This document shows, piece after piece, positions 1 to 9,159 of a stretch of 64,000 bases of DNA (its first letter is position 1; each line of letters begins with the position of its first letter). The position numbers and the translations under genes were made by a program. Location: assembly GCF_025947225.1 (NCBI RefSeq), contig NZ_CP110005.1, forward strand, positions 1,426,001-1,490,000, written 5' to 3'. A model generated the notes under the pieces. It did not search any database, was not told the origin of the DNA, and saw nothing but the letters and a program-made list of their open reading frames with translations. Origin of the DNA: Flavobacterium sp. N2270. Lineage in GTDB: Bacteria; Bacteroidota; Bacteroidia; Flavobacteriales; Flavobacteriaceae.

Positions 1-912
1 TTGGCGTTTGTTTTGAAAATGATGGTTTCCTTTTGCTAATTCAAAATAGTCGGTTATCAATTGCCAAACGTTGTCAATTCCGTTTTTTTCAATAGCGCTA
101 CAAGTGGTTACTTTTGGCATCCAACCGCTTTTTTTAGCAGGAAACATGTGTAAAGCTCTATTAAATTCAGTTTTAGCTAATTTCGCTTTTGCCATATTAT
201 CCCCGTCGGCTTTATTAATTACAATAGCGTCTGCCATTTCCATAATACCACGTTTAATACCTTGTAATTCATCGCCTGCACCAGCAATTTTCAATAATAA
301 AAAGAAATCCACCATACTGTGAACAGCAGTTTCACTTTGGCCGACGCCAACGGTTTCAATAATAATCGTATCAAAACCACAAGCTTCACATAAAATAATG
401 GCTTCACGTGTTTTACGAGCCACGCCGCCTAAACTATCTCCAGAAGCACTTGGACGAATAAACGCATTTTCATCTTTTACCAATTCTTCCATTCGGGTTT
501 TATCTCCCAAAATACTACCATGACTAATAGAACTACTTGGGTCAACCGCTAAAACAGCCACTTTTTTTCCTAAAGACGTTAAATGTTTTCCAAAAGCTTC
601 AATAAACGTACTTTTTCCAACACCAGGAACGCCAGTAATTCCTATTCGGACTGATTTATTAGCATGTGGTAAACATCCTTGTATAACTTCGGTTGCTTTT
701 TCTAAATGTGAAATATTAGTGCTTTCTACTAAAGTTATAGCGCGACTCAAAGCGGTTTTGTCACCTTTTAAAATAGCATCAATTAATTCAGTTGCGGAAG
801 GTTGTTTTCTTCTAAATTGCTGAATTTGTTTTGCAACAGCATTACTCACCGCTTCGGGTTGGTTAATGCCGTTTACTTCTGATAAAGCCGATTTGTTTTT
901 TGGTTCTTCCAA
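1..912 (-). CDS. meaB: Methylmalonyl-CoA mutase-associated GTPase MeaB (3' end cut by window)
   Basis: G3E-family P-loop GTPase that protects and loads adenosylcobalamin-dependent methylmalonyl-CoA mutase. I translated 304 codons. The Walker A motif GVPGVGKS lies near residue 95, followed by AVDPSSSISHGSILGDKTRM and the ETVGVGQSE switch segment; NKADGDN is the NKxD guanine-specificity motif. The C-terminus runs off the window edge. The start is uncertain. TTG at 912 sits about 19 bases below a -7-like TACTTTTA (931-938), giving a short leader; an in-frame GTG at 849 is the alternative. It is divergent from the AEC permease. It fits functionally with the cobalamin adenosyltransferase at 8269-8838 and the acyl-CoA carboxylase at 30971-34447. 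The family assignment is firm; the start is not. Confidence 0.93.
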   Translation of the reverse strand, partial: MEEPKNKSALSEVNGINQPEAVSNAVAKQIQQFRRKQPSATELIDAILKGDKTALSRAITLVESTNISHLEKATEVIQGCLPHANKSVRIGITGVPGVGKSTFIEAFGKHLTSLGKKVAVLAVDPSSSISHGSILGDKTRMEELVKDENAFIRPSASGDSLGGVARKTREAIILCEACGFDTIIIETVGVGQSETAVHSMVDFFLLLKIAGAGDELQGIKRGIMEMADAIVINKADGDNMAKAKLAKTEFNRALHMFPAKKSGWMPKVTTCSAIEKNGIDNVWQLITDYFELAKGNHHFQNKRQ

Positions 913-989
913 AGTTTTTGAGTCTTTGTGTAAAAGTACGAAATTTTTGAAAAAATTAAACTTTCATTCTAATAATCAAATAATGCTTT

Positions 990-997
990 TAACTTTG
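990..997 (+). promoter_or_regulatory. -7 box of the AEC permease promoter
   Basis: TAACTTTG matches the Bacteroidota TAnnTTTG element 16 bases upstream of the ATG at 1014. No strong TTG -33 box is visible at the usual distance. Confidence 0.5.
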
Positions 998-1013
998 TAT
1001 TTCAGTAAAAAGT

Positions 1014-1925
1014 ATGGACAATATTATATTAATTTTTCTTTGTTTGTTTACAGGAATTGTTTTTCAATACATAAAAGCATTTCCTACCAACATGCATGTT
1101 TCGTTAAACCAATTTGTAATTTACGTTTCTTTGCCTGCTTTGGCATTGTATTATATTCCTAAAATTGAAATTTCTACAGCGCTTTTATACCCGCTTGGAA
1201 TTGCTTGGTTAGGTTTTGGATTGTCTTTTTTGTTTTTTTATAGTATTGGTAAATATTACGGTTGGTCTAAAAAACTTATTGGCTGCCTTGTATTGACTGC
1301 AGGATTAGGAAACACATCTTTTGTTGGTTTTCCAGTTATTGAGGCTCTATATGGCTCTAAAGGATTGGAAACGGCGATTATTATAGATCAACCCGGTTCG
1401 TTTGTGGTTATGGCAACATTAGGGATTTTAGTAGCAACAATGTTTTCAAGAGACGCTTCAAATCCACAATCGATTCTAACTAAGATTTTACTGTTTCCGC
1501 CTTTTATCGCTTTTGGAATTGCCATTATTATCAATATTTTAAAAGTTGACTTTCCAGAAGAATTACAAACCGTTTTTCATAGAATAGGCGATACCGTTAC
1601 ACCAATTGCTTTAATTGCCGTTGGTTTACAACTTAAAATTGAACGAAAGAGCAAACATTTTGGCTTTTTAGGATTAGGCTTATTTTTCAAATTAATCATT
1701 ACTCCGGCATTCTTTTATATTTTCTATAAAAAAGTTTTAGGCGGAACCGGATTAATGATCGATGTTTCTATTTTAGAAGCTGGAATGGCGCCTATGATTA
1801 CAGGAACCATTTTAGCATCAAATTACGGATTGAAACCTAAATTAAGTAGTATGATGGTAGGTGTGGGAATTCCGTTATCTTTTGTAACTTTAGCTTTTTG
1901 GTATTGGGTATTAATTACTTTTTAA
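1014..1925 (+). CDS. AEC (auxin efflux carrier) family permease
   Basis: Inner-membrane transporter of the AEC family, whose bacterial members are mostly assigned to export of small carboxylates or other organic anions; the substrate here cannot be told. The 303 residues are almost wholly hydrophobic, with about ten probable membrane segments in two halves and a short central linker (about 140-160). Family-like features are the LSLPA-type segment VSLPALALYYIP near residue 42, the GLGNTSFVGFPVIEALYG stretch near 95, and GMAPMITG in the second half. Length is normal. The gene ends three bases before the downstream FAD oxidase, so the two are probably co-transcribed; a hydroxyacid substrate would be one reading of that pairing, but this is inference. 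Confidence 0.85.
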   Translation: MDNIILIFLCLFTGIVFQYIKAFPTNMHVSLNQFVIYVSLPALALYYIPKIEISTALLYPLGIAWLGFGLSFLFFYSIGKYYGWSKKLIGCLVLTAGLGNTSFVGFPVIEALYGSKGLETAIIIDQPGSFVVMATLGILVATMFSRDASNPQSILTKILLFPPFIAFGIAIIINILKVDFPEELQTVFHRIGDTVTPIALIAVGLQLKIERKSKHFGFLGLGLFFKLIITPAFFYIFYKKVLGGTGLMIDVSILEAGMAPMITGTILASNYGLKPKLSSMMVGVGIPLSFVTLAFWYWVLITF

Positions 1926-1928
1926 ATT

Positions 1929-3335
1929 ATGGTAAATTTAGATCAAAATATTATTTCTTCTTTACAGAATATTGTGGGTGCTTCATTTGTTTTTACAGAT
2001 GAAGAAACACGAAAAGACTACGGACATGATGAAACGGAAGATTATAATTTTCCGCCACATGTTGTGGTAAAACCTGCAAACACATTAGAAATTTCTGAAA
2101 TAATGAAGTTGGCTAATGCCAATGCAATTCCGGTTGTTCCTATAGGAGGAAGAACAGGTTTAAGTGGTGGTGCATTATCTATTCTTGGAGGAATTGGTCT
2201 TTCTATGGAGCGATTGAATAAAATTTTGTCTATTGATGAGCAAAACCTTCAAGTGATAACGGAACCCGCTGTAATTACTCAAGTTTTAAAAGAAGCGGTT
2301 TTAGAAAAAGGTTTGTTTTATCCGGTGGATCCAAGCAGTATGGGAAGCTGTTTTATTGGTGGAAATATTGCTGAAAATTCGGGTGGTGCAAGAGCTGTGA
2401 AATATGGTGTTACCAAAGATTATGTATTGAATTTAGAAGTGGTTTTGCCTAATGGTGAAATTATTTGGACTGGAGCTAATACATTAAAAAACTCAACAGG
2501 TTATAATTTAACGCAATTGATGGTGGGTAGCGAAGGAACACTAGGAATTGTTACCAAAATTGTTTTAAAACTTTGGCCAAAAAACAACCATAATGTATTA
2601 ATGTTGGTTCCTTTTTATAAATCAGAGCAAGCTTGTGAAGCTGTTTCTGCTATTTTTAGAGCCGGAATTGTTCCAAGTGCTTTAGAGTTTATGGAACGTG
2701 ATGCTTTAGATTGGACCATGAAATTTATTGATGGTGTAAGTGTCCCAATTAAAGAGAATATACAAGCGAATTTATTGATTGAGGTAGATGGAAATTATCC
2801 GGATGTTTTATTTCAAGAAGCCGAAAAAATAATGAATGTAGTGGAAGCTTTTGAAATTGATGAGGTTTTATTTGCCGATACAGAAGAACAAAAAAACGCG
2901 CTTTGGAAAATGCGTAGGGCAGTTGGAGAAGCCGTGAAATCGAATTCTGTTTATAAAGAAGAAGATACGGTTGTGCCAAGATATGAATTACCTACTTTAC
3001 TAAAAGGAGTGAAAGAAATTGGAAATAAATACGGATTTCAGTCGGTTTGTTATGGTCATGCTGGTGATGGAAATTTACATATTAATATTGTAAAAGGAGA
3101 AATGACAGACGAGAATTGGAAAACTGATGTGCCAAAAGGAATTACTGAAATTTTCGAATTAACAGTAGCTTTAAAAGGAACTCTTTCAGGTGAACACGGA
3201 ATTGGTTATGTTCAAAAGGATTACATGCCAATTGCCTTTAGTAATATGGAATTGCAATTAATGAAAGGAATTAAAAAAGTATTTGATCCAAATAATATTT
3301 TAAATCCTGGAAAGATTTTTCCAGATGATGTATAA
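1929..3335 (+). CDS. FAD-linked 2-hydroxyacid oxidase (GlcD / D-lactate dehydrogenase family)
   Basis: Flavoenzyme of the vanillyl-alcohol-oxidase superfamily that oxidises 2-hydroxyacids such as glycolate or D-lactate to 2-oxoacids. An N-terminal FAD-binding type 4 domain (about 40-215) carries the pyrophosphate loop PIGGRTGLSGGAL and the segment NIAENSGGARAVKYG. The C-terminal FAD-oxidase domain (about 220-465) carries GHAGDGNLHINI and the GEHGIGYVQ metal/substrate motif. The 468-residue length is typical for a stand-alone GlcD without an iron-sulfur domain. It lies three bases downstream of the AEC permease and is closed by a hairpin at 3336-3365. Substrate is not determinable from sequence. 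Confidence 0.9.
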   Translation: MVNLDQNIISSLQNIVGASFVFTDEETRKDYGHDETEDYNFPPHVVVKPANTLEISEIMKLANANAIPVVPIGGRTGLSGGALSILGGIGLSMERLNKILSIDEQNLQVITEPAVITQVLKEAVLEKGLFYPVDPSSMGSCFIGGNIAENSGGARAVKYGVTKDYVLNLEVVLPNGEIIWTGANTLKNSTGYNLTQLMVGSEGTLGIVTKIVLKLWPKNNHNVLMLVPFYKSEQACEAVSAIFRAGIVPSALEFMERDALDWTMKFIDGVSVPIKENIQANLLIEVDGNYPDVLFQEAEKIMNVVEAFEIDEVLFADTEEQKNALWKMRRAVGEAVKSNSVYKEEDTVVPRYELPTLLKGVKEIGNKYGFQSVCYGHAGDGNLHINIVKGEMTDENWKTDVPKGITEIFELTVALKGTLSGEHGIGYVQKDYMPIAFSNMELQLMKGIKKVFDPNNILNPGKIFPDDV

Positions 3336-3365
3336 AAAAAAGACCTCAATTTGAGGTCTTTTTTT
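3336..3365. terminator. Bidirectional intrinsic terminator
   Basis: Perfect stem AAAAGACCTC / GAGGTCTTTT with a 5-base loop, flanked by A and T runs, between the convergent FAD oxidase and the minus-strand gene ending at 3364. Confidence 0.9.
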
Positions 3366-3762
3366 ATTTTCCTAAATACTCCAATAATATTGGATCTGCA
3401 TTTTTAAACGTTGGCGCTTGTTCAATTATACTGACCGCTTTTTTCTTATTAATTTTCAGCGTAATATCTGCTTCAGTAGTAAACAACAAACCTGTGAAAA
3501 ATGGATTTGTGAAATAAGGCTTTAATTCAGATTCTAAATTTTCAATTTCATGAACAGATGTTATTTCATGCTTTTCACCATCATATATTTTTTTAGTATG
3601 AGTGCATTTTAATACATTATTTTCTACTATTAATTTTATGTAAATGTTTTGTAGTTCAGGTTTTCCAATCGTTTTTGCCAAAGTCAATTTTGCAAATGTA
3701 CCTTTAGAAATACTTTCATGAACTGCTTTGAAAAATGCAGTATATGTGATGTTGTTTTCCAT
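3364..3762 (-). CDS. Uncharacterised 132-residue protein resembling a methyltransferase accessory domain
   Basis: A soluble protein without signal peptide. The N-terminal stretch SISKGTFAKLTLAK and the segment LLFTTEADITLKINKKK near residue 95 resemble, from memory, the N-terminal part of a flavobacterial class I SAM-dependent methyltransferase family. In that family a methyltransferase domain would follow. Here the protein stops soon after APTFKNADPILLEYLGK and the catalytic domain is absent. The next gene downstream is the convergent FAD oxidase, so there is no room for the missing part. Its ATG directly follows the stop codon of the upstream secreted protein (TAAATG), implying translational coupling. 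It is either a stand-alone member or a truncated relative; no function is assigned. Confidence 0.7.
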   Translation of the reverse strand: MENNITYTAFFKAVHESISKGTFAKLTLAKTIGKPELQNIYIKLIVENNVLKCTHTKKIYDGEKHEITSVHEIENLESELKPYFTNPFFTGLLFTTEADITLKINKKKAVSIIEQAPTFKNADPILLEYLGK

Positions 3763-4335
3763 TTATAAACCTAATTCAGCTTTTACTTTTTCATCAAAAA
3801 GCATAGAAAACAATTTGTTCTCTTTGTCTTTGTTTAAAAATTTCCATTTGTTGTTTGTTAACTCATCTGCAACTGCGATTAAAGTAGAACGCAATTTTAT
3901 TCTAAAAGCATTTTTTTCTTTATCATAAGTAACTTCTTCCGCTTCCATTGATGATTTAAAAATATCAGTCATCATTTCTCCATCTTCCATAGGCTCATTA
4001 AAAGTCATTTCCATTACATTGTCATGGTCAACTAAGCAAAAAGTTTGTTTTCCTATTTTTTTAATTTCCCCAAATTCAAAATTTGGTTCAACTTGAACTA
4101 ATTTGATAGTAAACTGCTCATTAGACATCATTTGTTCAAACATTTCTTTCATTTGCTCTTTTGGAATAATGTCAAAAACTTTTGGATATGTAGTTTCAAA
4201 AATGGCATCATAATTCATGTTTGCAGATGATATATATGCTTTTTTTGCATCTACCTTTAAAGTAGTCATGTCTTGCGCTATTGCAGAAAATGTTGTGCTT
4301 ATTAAGAAAGCAACAAGTAAAATTGATTTTTTCAT
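3763..4335 (-). CDS. Uncharacterised secreted protein, 190 residues
   Basis: The N-terminus MKKSILLVAFLISTTFSAIAQ is a typical Sec signal peptide with an AxA-like cleavage site after residue 20, so the product is probably periplasmic. The mature part is rich in Lys, Glu and Met (MMSNEQ, NEPMEDGEMM) and has no Cys pair or catalytic motif that I recognise; a single Cys occurs in KQTFCLVDHD. It is followed without a gap by the 132-residue gene at 3364-3762, so the two form a coupled pair. It lies convergent to nothing and tandem behind secA, separated from it by the hairpin at 4356-4397. Function unknown. Confidence 0.8.
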   Translation of the reverse strand: MKKSILLVAFLISTTFSAIAQDMTTLKVDAKKAYISSANMNYDAIFETTYPKVFDIIPKEQMKEMFEQMMSNEQFTIKLVQVEPNFEFGEIKKIGKQTFCLVDHDNVMEMTFNEPMEDGEMMTDIFKSSMEAEEVTYDKEKNAFRIKLRSTLIAVADELTNNKWKFLNKDKENKLFSMLFDEKVKAELGL

Positions 4336-4355
4336 TATTTATGTTTTTTCAAATA

Positions 4356-4397
4356 TAAAAAATCCTCAACTCTTTTTATGATGTTGAGGATTTTTTT
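4356..4397. terminator. Terminator below secA
   Basis: Stem AATCCTCAAC / GTTGAGGATT (4361-4370 with 4383-4392), with A/T runs on both sides. It lies below the secA stop at 4421 and above the start of the secreted protein at 4335. Confidence 0.85.
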
Positions 4398-4420
4398 TAT
4401 TAAATATTATTTGAGTTGAT

Positions 4421-7400
4421 TTATTCGTTTACTAAAACCCATTCTCCAGAAGCCAACATAGATTCCGCTTTTTTGAATTTCATAGTTTCGCTTTTTCCAC
4501 TCATTACATGCTTAATAGTAACCGTATCATTACGATTAATTTTTGGCATTTCTCTAGTAATAGTTTCCGTTACTTGAGGTTTGTTTTGAGCTTGCTGACC
4601 AGCTTCTCTATTACGAGCGGCTAATTCATCACTATTTAAAACTTCTTCTTTAGATTCAGTATAATTTCCTTTTTGAGAAACTTGTTTTGCTTCACTAATT
4701 TCATTAGGATTTTGAGATGGTAAATCTGCTTTAAATAAGAACGAAATTACTTCTCTATTTACATTATCCATCATTTTTTTGAATAAGTTGAAAGCTTCAA
4801 ACTTATAAATTAATAAAGGATCTTTTTGTTCGTGAACTGCCAACTGAACAGATTGTTTCAACTCGTCCATTTTGCGAAGGTGCTTTTTCCAAGCTTCATC
4901 AATAATAGCAAGTGAAACATTTTTCTCAAAATCAGTAATTAATGATTTTGCTTCTGTTTGGTAAGCCTTCTCTAAGTTAGTAACAATGTTTAACGATTTA
5001 ATTCCGTCAGTAAATGGAACTACAATTCGTTCATATTTACCGTTGTTGTTCTCGTATACATTTTTAACAACAGGGAAAGCTTCTTTTGCATTTCGCGCAA
5101 TTTTATCAGTGTAATGAGCTAAAACCGCTTTATATGTTTTTGCTGTAATTTCAGTTTCTGAAAGTTTTGCAAATTCACTTTGTGAAACTGGCGCACTGAT
5201 TGAGAAATTACGAATTAATTCAAATTCATAATTTTTATAATCATTTACTGTTTTATTTTCTTGAACAATGATTTCACTTGTGTCGAACATCATGTTAGCT
5301 ATGTCAACATTTAAACGCTCACCATGTAAAGCATGTCTTCTTCTTTTGTAAACAACTTCACGTTGAGCATTCATTACGTCATCATATTCTAATAAACGTT
5401 TACGAATACCAAAGTTGTTTTCTTCTACTTTTTTCTGAGCTCTTTCAATAGACTTAGTCATCATTGAATGTTGAATTACTTCACCTTCTTCAAGACCCAT
5501 TCTATCCATAACTTTCGCAACACGTTCAGAACCAAATAAACGCATTAAGTTATCTTCCAAAGAAACGTAGAATTGTGAACTACCCACATCTCCTTGACGA
5601 CCTGCACGACCTCTTAACTGACGGTCAACACGACGAGAATCATGACGTTCTGTTCCTACAATTGCTAAACCACCAGCAGCTTTTACTTCGGCAGATAGTT
5701 TAATGTCGGTACCACGACCGGCCATGTTTGTTGCAATTGTTACTACTCCAGGGTTACCAGCTTCGGCAACAATTTCTGCTTCGCTTTTGTGCATTTTTGC
5801 ATTCAATACGTTATGGTTAATTCCACGCATTTTAAGCATTCTGCTCAATAATTCAGAAATTTCTACTGAAGTTGTTCCAATTAATACCGGACGACCTGAT
5901 TGTGATAGTTTTACAACATCTTCAATAACTGCGTTGAATTTTTCACGAACTGATCTATAAATTAAATCTTCTTTATCTTTTCTTGCAATAGGTTTATTTG
6001 TTGGAATTTCTACAACATCTAATTTGTAAATTTCCCAAAACTCACCTGCTTCTGTAACAGCTGTTCCTGTCATACCAGCAAGTTTGTTGTACATTCTAAA
6101 GTAATTTTGAAGTGTTACCGTTGCAAAAGTTTGTGTAGCAGCTTCAATTTTTACATTTTCTTTAGCTTCGATTGCTTGGTGTAAACCATCAGAATAACGA
6201 CGACCGTCCATGATACGACCTGTTTGTTCGTCAACAATCATTACTTTATTGTCCATAATTACATATTCGGTATCTTTTTCAAATACCGTATATGCTTTTA
6301 ACAATTGAGTAAGTGTATGAATACGCTCAGATTTAATTGAGAAATCTTTGTATAAATCTTCTCTTTTTTCTGCCTCCTCTTCCGTTGAAAGACCTAATTT
6401 TTCAATTTTTGCAATTTCAGTTCCAATATCTGGTAAAACGAAAAAGTTGTTTTCTGTATCTTGAGATAAAAACTGAATTCCGTTATCTGTTAATTCAACT
6501 TGATTGTTTTTTTCTTCAATAACAAAGTATAAAGCCTCATCAATTTTTGGCATTTCTCTGTTATTGTCTTGCATGTATTGGTTTTCTGTCTTTTGAAGTA
6601 ATTGTTTAATTCCTTCTTCCGATAAAAACTTAATTAATGCTTTATTTTTAGGTAATGCTCTGTAAGTTCTTAATAAATAAAAACCTCCGTCTTTTGTATT
6701 ACCTTCTTTAATTAACCTTTTTGCTTCGATTAAACACTCGTTAGCTAATTTACGTTGTAAACCAACTAAGTTTTCTACTTTTGGTTTTAATTCTAAGAAT
6801 TCATGACGATCTCCTTGAGGAACCGGTCCAGAAATAATTAATGGCGTACGAGCATCATCAATTAATACCGAATCGACCTCATCGACAATTGCATAATTGT
6901 GTTTGCGTTGTACTAAATCTTCTGGTGAGTGCGACATGTTATCTCTCAAATAATCGAAACCGAATTCGTTATTTGTTCCATAAGTAATGTCTGCATTATA
7001 AGCTTTTCTACGTTCTTCAGTGTTTGGTTTGTGATTGTCAATACAATCTACAGTTAAACCATGAAATTCAAATAGAGGTGCTTTCCAAGTGCTATCACGA
7101 CGTGCTAAGTAATCATTTACAGTTACTAAGTGAACTCCGTTACCGGTCAATGCATTCAAATACATTGGTAAAGTTGCAACTAATGTTTTCCCTTCTCCTG
7201 TTTGCATTTCAGCAATTTTACCTTGATGCAATACTACACCACCAATTAACTGAACATCATAATGAATCATGTCCCAAGTAATAGGTTTTCCTGCAGCATC
7301 CCATGAGTTAGCCCAATTGGTTTCGTCTCCAACAATTGTAATGTATGGTTTTGTTGCAGATAACTCTCTGTCTTTTGCCGTTGCAGTAACAGTAATAGTT

Positions 7401-7780
7401 GTATTTTCTTTAAATCTACGAGCTGTTTCTTTTAAAACGGCGAACGCTTCAGGAAGAATATCGTTTAATACTTTTTCAGAAAGCTCATAAGCTTCTTTTT
7501 CAACAGCATCAATTTCTACATAAATATCTTCACGAGCATCTATGTCTTGCGTAGTTTCAGCTTCAGCTTTTAAAGCAGCAATTTTATTATCTTTTTCTAG
7601 TCTAGCTTCTTTTATTAATGCTTTGAATTCATGAGTTTTTGCTCTTAATTCATCATTTGATAAAGCGGCAAGTTTAGACTCAAAAGTCTTTACTTTATTT
7701 ACTAGTGGCTGAATAGCCTTTATATCTTTTTGGGACTTATCGCCCACAAACATTTTTAATACAGAATTTACTAAACTCAT
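4421..7780 (-). CDS. secA: Preprotein translocase ATPase subunit SecA
   Basis: Motor ATPase that pushes unfolded preproteins through SecYEG. At 1119 residues it is long compared with the E. coli protein (901), as usual in Bacteroidota. Visible motifs are the Q-motif region and Walker [15 protein letters not shown] (near 185), [19 protein letters not shown] (Walker B, near 300) and [14 protein letters not shown] (motif V/VI region, near 690). An inserted segment of roughly 100 residues follows the first nucleotide-binding domain (about 330-440). The C-terminus ends SGEWVLVNE and has no Cys/His zinc-binding tail. A TACATTTG -7 box at 7806-7813 precedes it. It is transcribed alone, bounded by hairpins on both sides. 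Confidence 0.99.
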   Translation of the reverse strand: MSLVNSVLKMFVGDKSQKDIKAIQPLVNKVKTFESKLAALSNDELRAKTHEFKALIKEARLEKDNKIAALKAEAETTQDIDAREDIYVEIDAVEKEAYELSEKVLNDILPEAFAVLKETARRFKENTTITVTATAKDRELSATKPYITIVGDETNWANSWDAAGKPITWDMIHYDVQLIGGVVLHQGKIAEMQTGEGKTLVATLPMYLNALTGNGVHLVTVNDYLARRDSTWKAPLFEFHGLTVDCIDNHKPNTEERRKAYNADITYGTNNEFGFDYLRDNMSHSPEDLVQRKHNYAIVDEVDSVLIDDARTPLIISGPVPQGDRHEFLELKPKVENLVGLQRKLANECLIEAKRLIKEGNTKDGGFYLLRTYRALPKNKALIKFLSEEGIKQLLQKTENQYMQDNNREMPKIDEALYFVIEEKNNQVELTDNGIQFLSQDTENNFFVLPDIGTEIAKIEKLGLSTEEEAEKREDLYKDFSIKSERIHTLTQLLKAYTVFEKDTEYVIMDNKVMIVDEQTGRIMDGRRYSDGLHQAIEAKENVKIEAATQTFATVTLQNYFRMYNKLAGMTGTAVTEAGEFWEIYKLDVVEIPTNKPIARKDKEDLIYRSVREKFNAVIEDVVKLSQSGRPVLIGTTSVEISELLSRMLKMRGINHNVLNAKMHKSEAEIVAEAGNPGVVTIATNMAGRGTDIKLSAEVKAAGGLAIVGTERHDSRRVDRQLRGRAGRQGDVGSSQFYVSLEDNLMRLFGSERVAKVMDRMGLEEGEVIQHSMMTKSIERAQKKVEENNFGIRKRLLEYDDVMNAQREVVYKRRRHALHGERLNVDIANMMFDTSEIIVQENKTVNDYKNYEFELIRNFSISAPVSQSEFAKLSETEITAKTYKAVLAHYTDKIARNAKEAFPVVKNVYENNNGKYERIVVPFTDGIKSLNIVTNLEKAYQTEAKSLITDFEKNVSLAIIDEAWKKHLRKMDELKQSVQLAVHEQKDPLLIYKFEAFNLFKKMMDNVNREVISFLFKADLPSQNPNEISEAKQVSQKGNYTESKEEVLNSDELAARNREAGQQAQNKPQVTETITREMPKINRNDTVTIKHVMSGKSETMKFKKAESMLASGEWVLVNE

Positions 7781-7805
7781 TTTTATTTTTTTCTATAATG
7801 GTTAA

Positions 7806-7813
7806 CAAATGTA
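7806..7813 (-). promoter_or_regulatory. -7 box of the secA promoter
   Basis: Minus-strand TACATTTG, 26 bases upstream of the secA ATG. The preceding hairpin at 7817-7845 ends only a few bases upstream of it. Confidence 0.6.
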
Positions 7814-7816
7814 CAC

Positions 7817-7845
7817 AAAAAAAAGCCTCAATAGGAGACTTTTTT
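7817..7845 (-). terminator. Terminator below the DUF2795 gene
   Basis: Imperfect stem AAAAGcCTC / GAGaCTTTT with a short loop and flanking A and T runs, between the DUF2795 stop (7865) and the secA promoter. Confidence 0.7.
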
Positions 7846-7864
7846 ATGTTGTATTCTTTATCTT

Positions 7865-8086
7865 TTAATACTCGTCCTCATTCCAAAGGTAATCTTCGTC
7901 AGTTGGATAATCGGGCCAAATTTCTTCGATAGACTCATAGATTTCACCTTCGTCTTCAATAGACTGTAAGTTTTCTACCACCTCAAGAGGTGCACCAGTT
8001 CTAATGGCATAGTCGATAAGTTCATCTTTGGTAGCTGGCCAAGGTGCATCACTTAAATATGACGCTAATTCTAATGTCCAATACAT
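7865..8086 (-). CDS. DUF2795 domain small protein
   Basis: A 73-residue acidic protein. The segment LASYLSDAPWPATKDELIDYAIRTGAP fits the DUF2795 helical pattern, in which a short conserved region ends in the helix beginning KDELIDYA. The C-terminal 25 residues are strongly acidic (EDEGEIYESIEEIW, TDEDYLWNEDEY). It is cytosolic by composition. It has its own promoter (TACTTTTG at 8109-8116) and a terminator, so it is monocistronic between secA and the adenosyltransferase. Small single-gene proteins of this family are common next to secA in flavobacteria, as far as I recall. The biochemical role is unknown. Confidence 0.88.
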   Translation of the reverse strand: MYWTLELASYLSDAPWPATKDELIDYAIRTGAPLEVVENLQSIEDEGEIYESIEEIWPDYPTDEDYLWNEDEY

Positions 8087-8108
8087 CTTATATCGATTTT
8101 AGTTTTTG

Positions 8109-8116
8109 CAAAAGTA
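8109..8116 (-). promoter_or_regulatory. -7 box of the DUF2795 gene promoter
   Basis: Minus-strand TACTTTTG followed by CA, 23 bases above the ATG at 8086; a match to the TAnnTTTG consensus. Confidence 0.6.
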
Positions 8117-8268
8117 ATTTTAATACTTAAAAAAGCAATTTTTTTTAGTGTTTTTCTTTAAATTTAAGAACGTTTTATTTTAAGATTCAATATTTTACCT
8201 TTATTCTAACGGATTTAGGTTGAAATATTTGATTTTTTTTTTGAATACTTGTGCAGTAAAAAAGATTC

Positions 8269-8838
8269 TTATTTTCTAGGAATCCATTGTACTTCATCTG
8301 CGTTTAAATCTAAAGACAACTTTCGTGCCAACACAAAAAGATAGTCAGAAAGTCGGTTTAGGTATTTAATTACAAACTCATCTGTAGGCTCTATGTCATT
8401 TAAATGGGTTGCTAAACGCTCTGCTCTACGACAAACACACCTTGCAATATGACAATATGACACAATTGTGTGTCCTCCTGGTAAAACAAAATGTGTCATT
8501 GGCGGAAGGCTTTCTTCCATAATGTCAATTTCGTTTTCTAGATATTCTATGTCTTTTTCTTGAATTCCTAAGTTTTGTAATCTTTGTTGTCCGTTTTTCA
8601 ATGTTTCTTTTTCTGGTGGTGTTGCCAAAATTGCACCAACTGTAAAAAGACGATCTTGAACTTCAATTAAAACGTTTTTATAGAGAGTGTTTATGTCTTG
8701 GTCGCGAATTAAACCTATGTGAGAATTTAACTCGTCTACAGTTCCATAACTTTCTATGCGAATATGGTGTTTTGGTACACGTGTGCCTCCAAAAAGAGCA
8801 GTTGTTCCTTTATCGCCTGTTTTTGTATATACTTTCAT
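8269..8838 (-). CDS. Cob(I)yrinic acid a,c-diamide / cob(I)alamin adenosyltransferase, PduO type
   Basis: Transfers the 5'-deoxyadenosyl group of ATP to cob(I)alamin, making adenosylcobalamin. The 189-residue length and the N-terminal TKTGDKGTTALFGGTRVPK (ATP-binding) segment are standard for PduO-type trimers. The next blocks are ESYGTVDELNSHIG (near 30-43) and RCVCRRAERLATHL (near 130-143), which hold the ATP and corrin contact residues; LNRLSDYLFVLAR ends the core. A 42-residue membrane ORF starts just upstream (8856-8984) and probably shares its transcript. It supplies the cofactor for methylmalonyl-CoA mutase, matching MeaB at the window start. Confidence 0.95.
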   Translation of the reverse strand: MKVYTKTGDKGTTALFGGTRVPKHHIRIESYGTVDELNSHIGLIRDQDINTLYKNVLIEVQDRLFTVGAILATPPEKETLKNGQQRLQNLGIQEKDIEYLENEIDIMEESLPPMTHFVLPGGHTIVSYCHIARCVCRRAERLATHLNDIEPTDEFVIKYLNRLSDYLFVLARKLSLDLNADEVQWIPRK

Positions 8839-8855
8839 ATTTTTTGAGTAGCTTT

Positions 8856-8984
8856 TTATTTTTTCTTAGTTCCCTTAATGTTGAAAGTCTTTCTGTGATT
8901 TAAGTTAGTAGAACCTTTTTTGTATACTAAACGCAAAAGAATATATAAAAAGACTAATATTCCGACTAAGTAAAACATATTCAT
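8856..8984 (-). CDS. Small 42-residue single-pass membrane protein
   Basis: Frame read directly from the minus strand: it begins MNMFYLVGILVFLYILLRLV, then a basic tail with many Lys residues ending GTKKK. One hydrophobic helix (residues 4-20) followed by a cytosolic, positively charged tail is the common pattern of real small membrane proteins. It ends 17 bases before the adenosyltransferase start. A second in-frame ATG at codon 3 is possible. There is no clear ribosome binding site, as is usual in Bacteroidota. The function is unknown, and homologue conservation would decide whether it is real. Confidence 0.6.
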   Translation of the reverse strand: MNMFYLVGILVFLYILLRLVYKKGSTNLNHRKTFNIKGTKKK

Positions 8985-9041
8985 TTTAAATTTTATCAAA
9001 GATAGCCTAAAGCTTATAAAAGAAAAAATGATTTATTTGAT

Positions 9042-9104
9042 AGCCCTGATGGGAATGGCATCCTTTTTTTATAAAAAAAAGATATAATGAACAGCAGGAA
9101 TAAA
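9042..9104 (+). repeat. Degenerate copy of an AGCCC...GGAA intergenic element
   Basis: Begins AGCCCTGATGGGAATGG, passes through a T7/A8 self-complementary centre at 9064-9080, and ends AATGAACAGCAGGAATAA. It lines up with the element at 38531-38595 (minus strand) at both outer arms while the central hairpin differs. It lies in the 175-base gap between two minus-strand genes and is antisense to both. No ORF is present in it. Confidence 0.6.
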
Positions 9105-9159
9105 GCAATCAAATACAATACAAACTATTCGCTTTAAATACATATTAAGAAACTAATAA

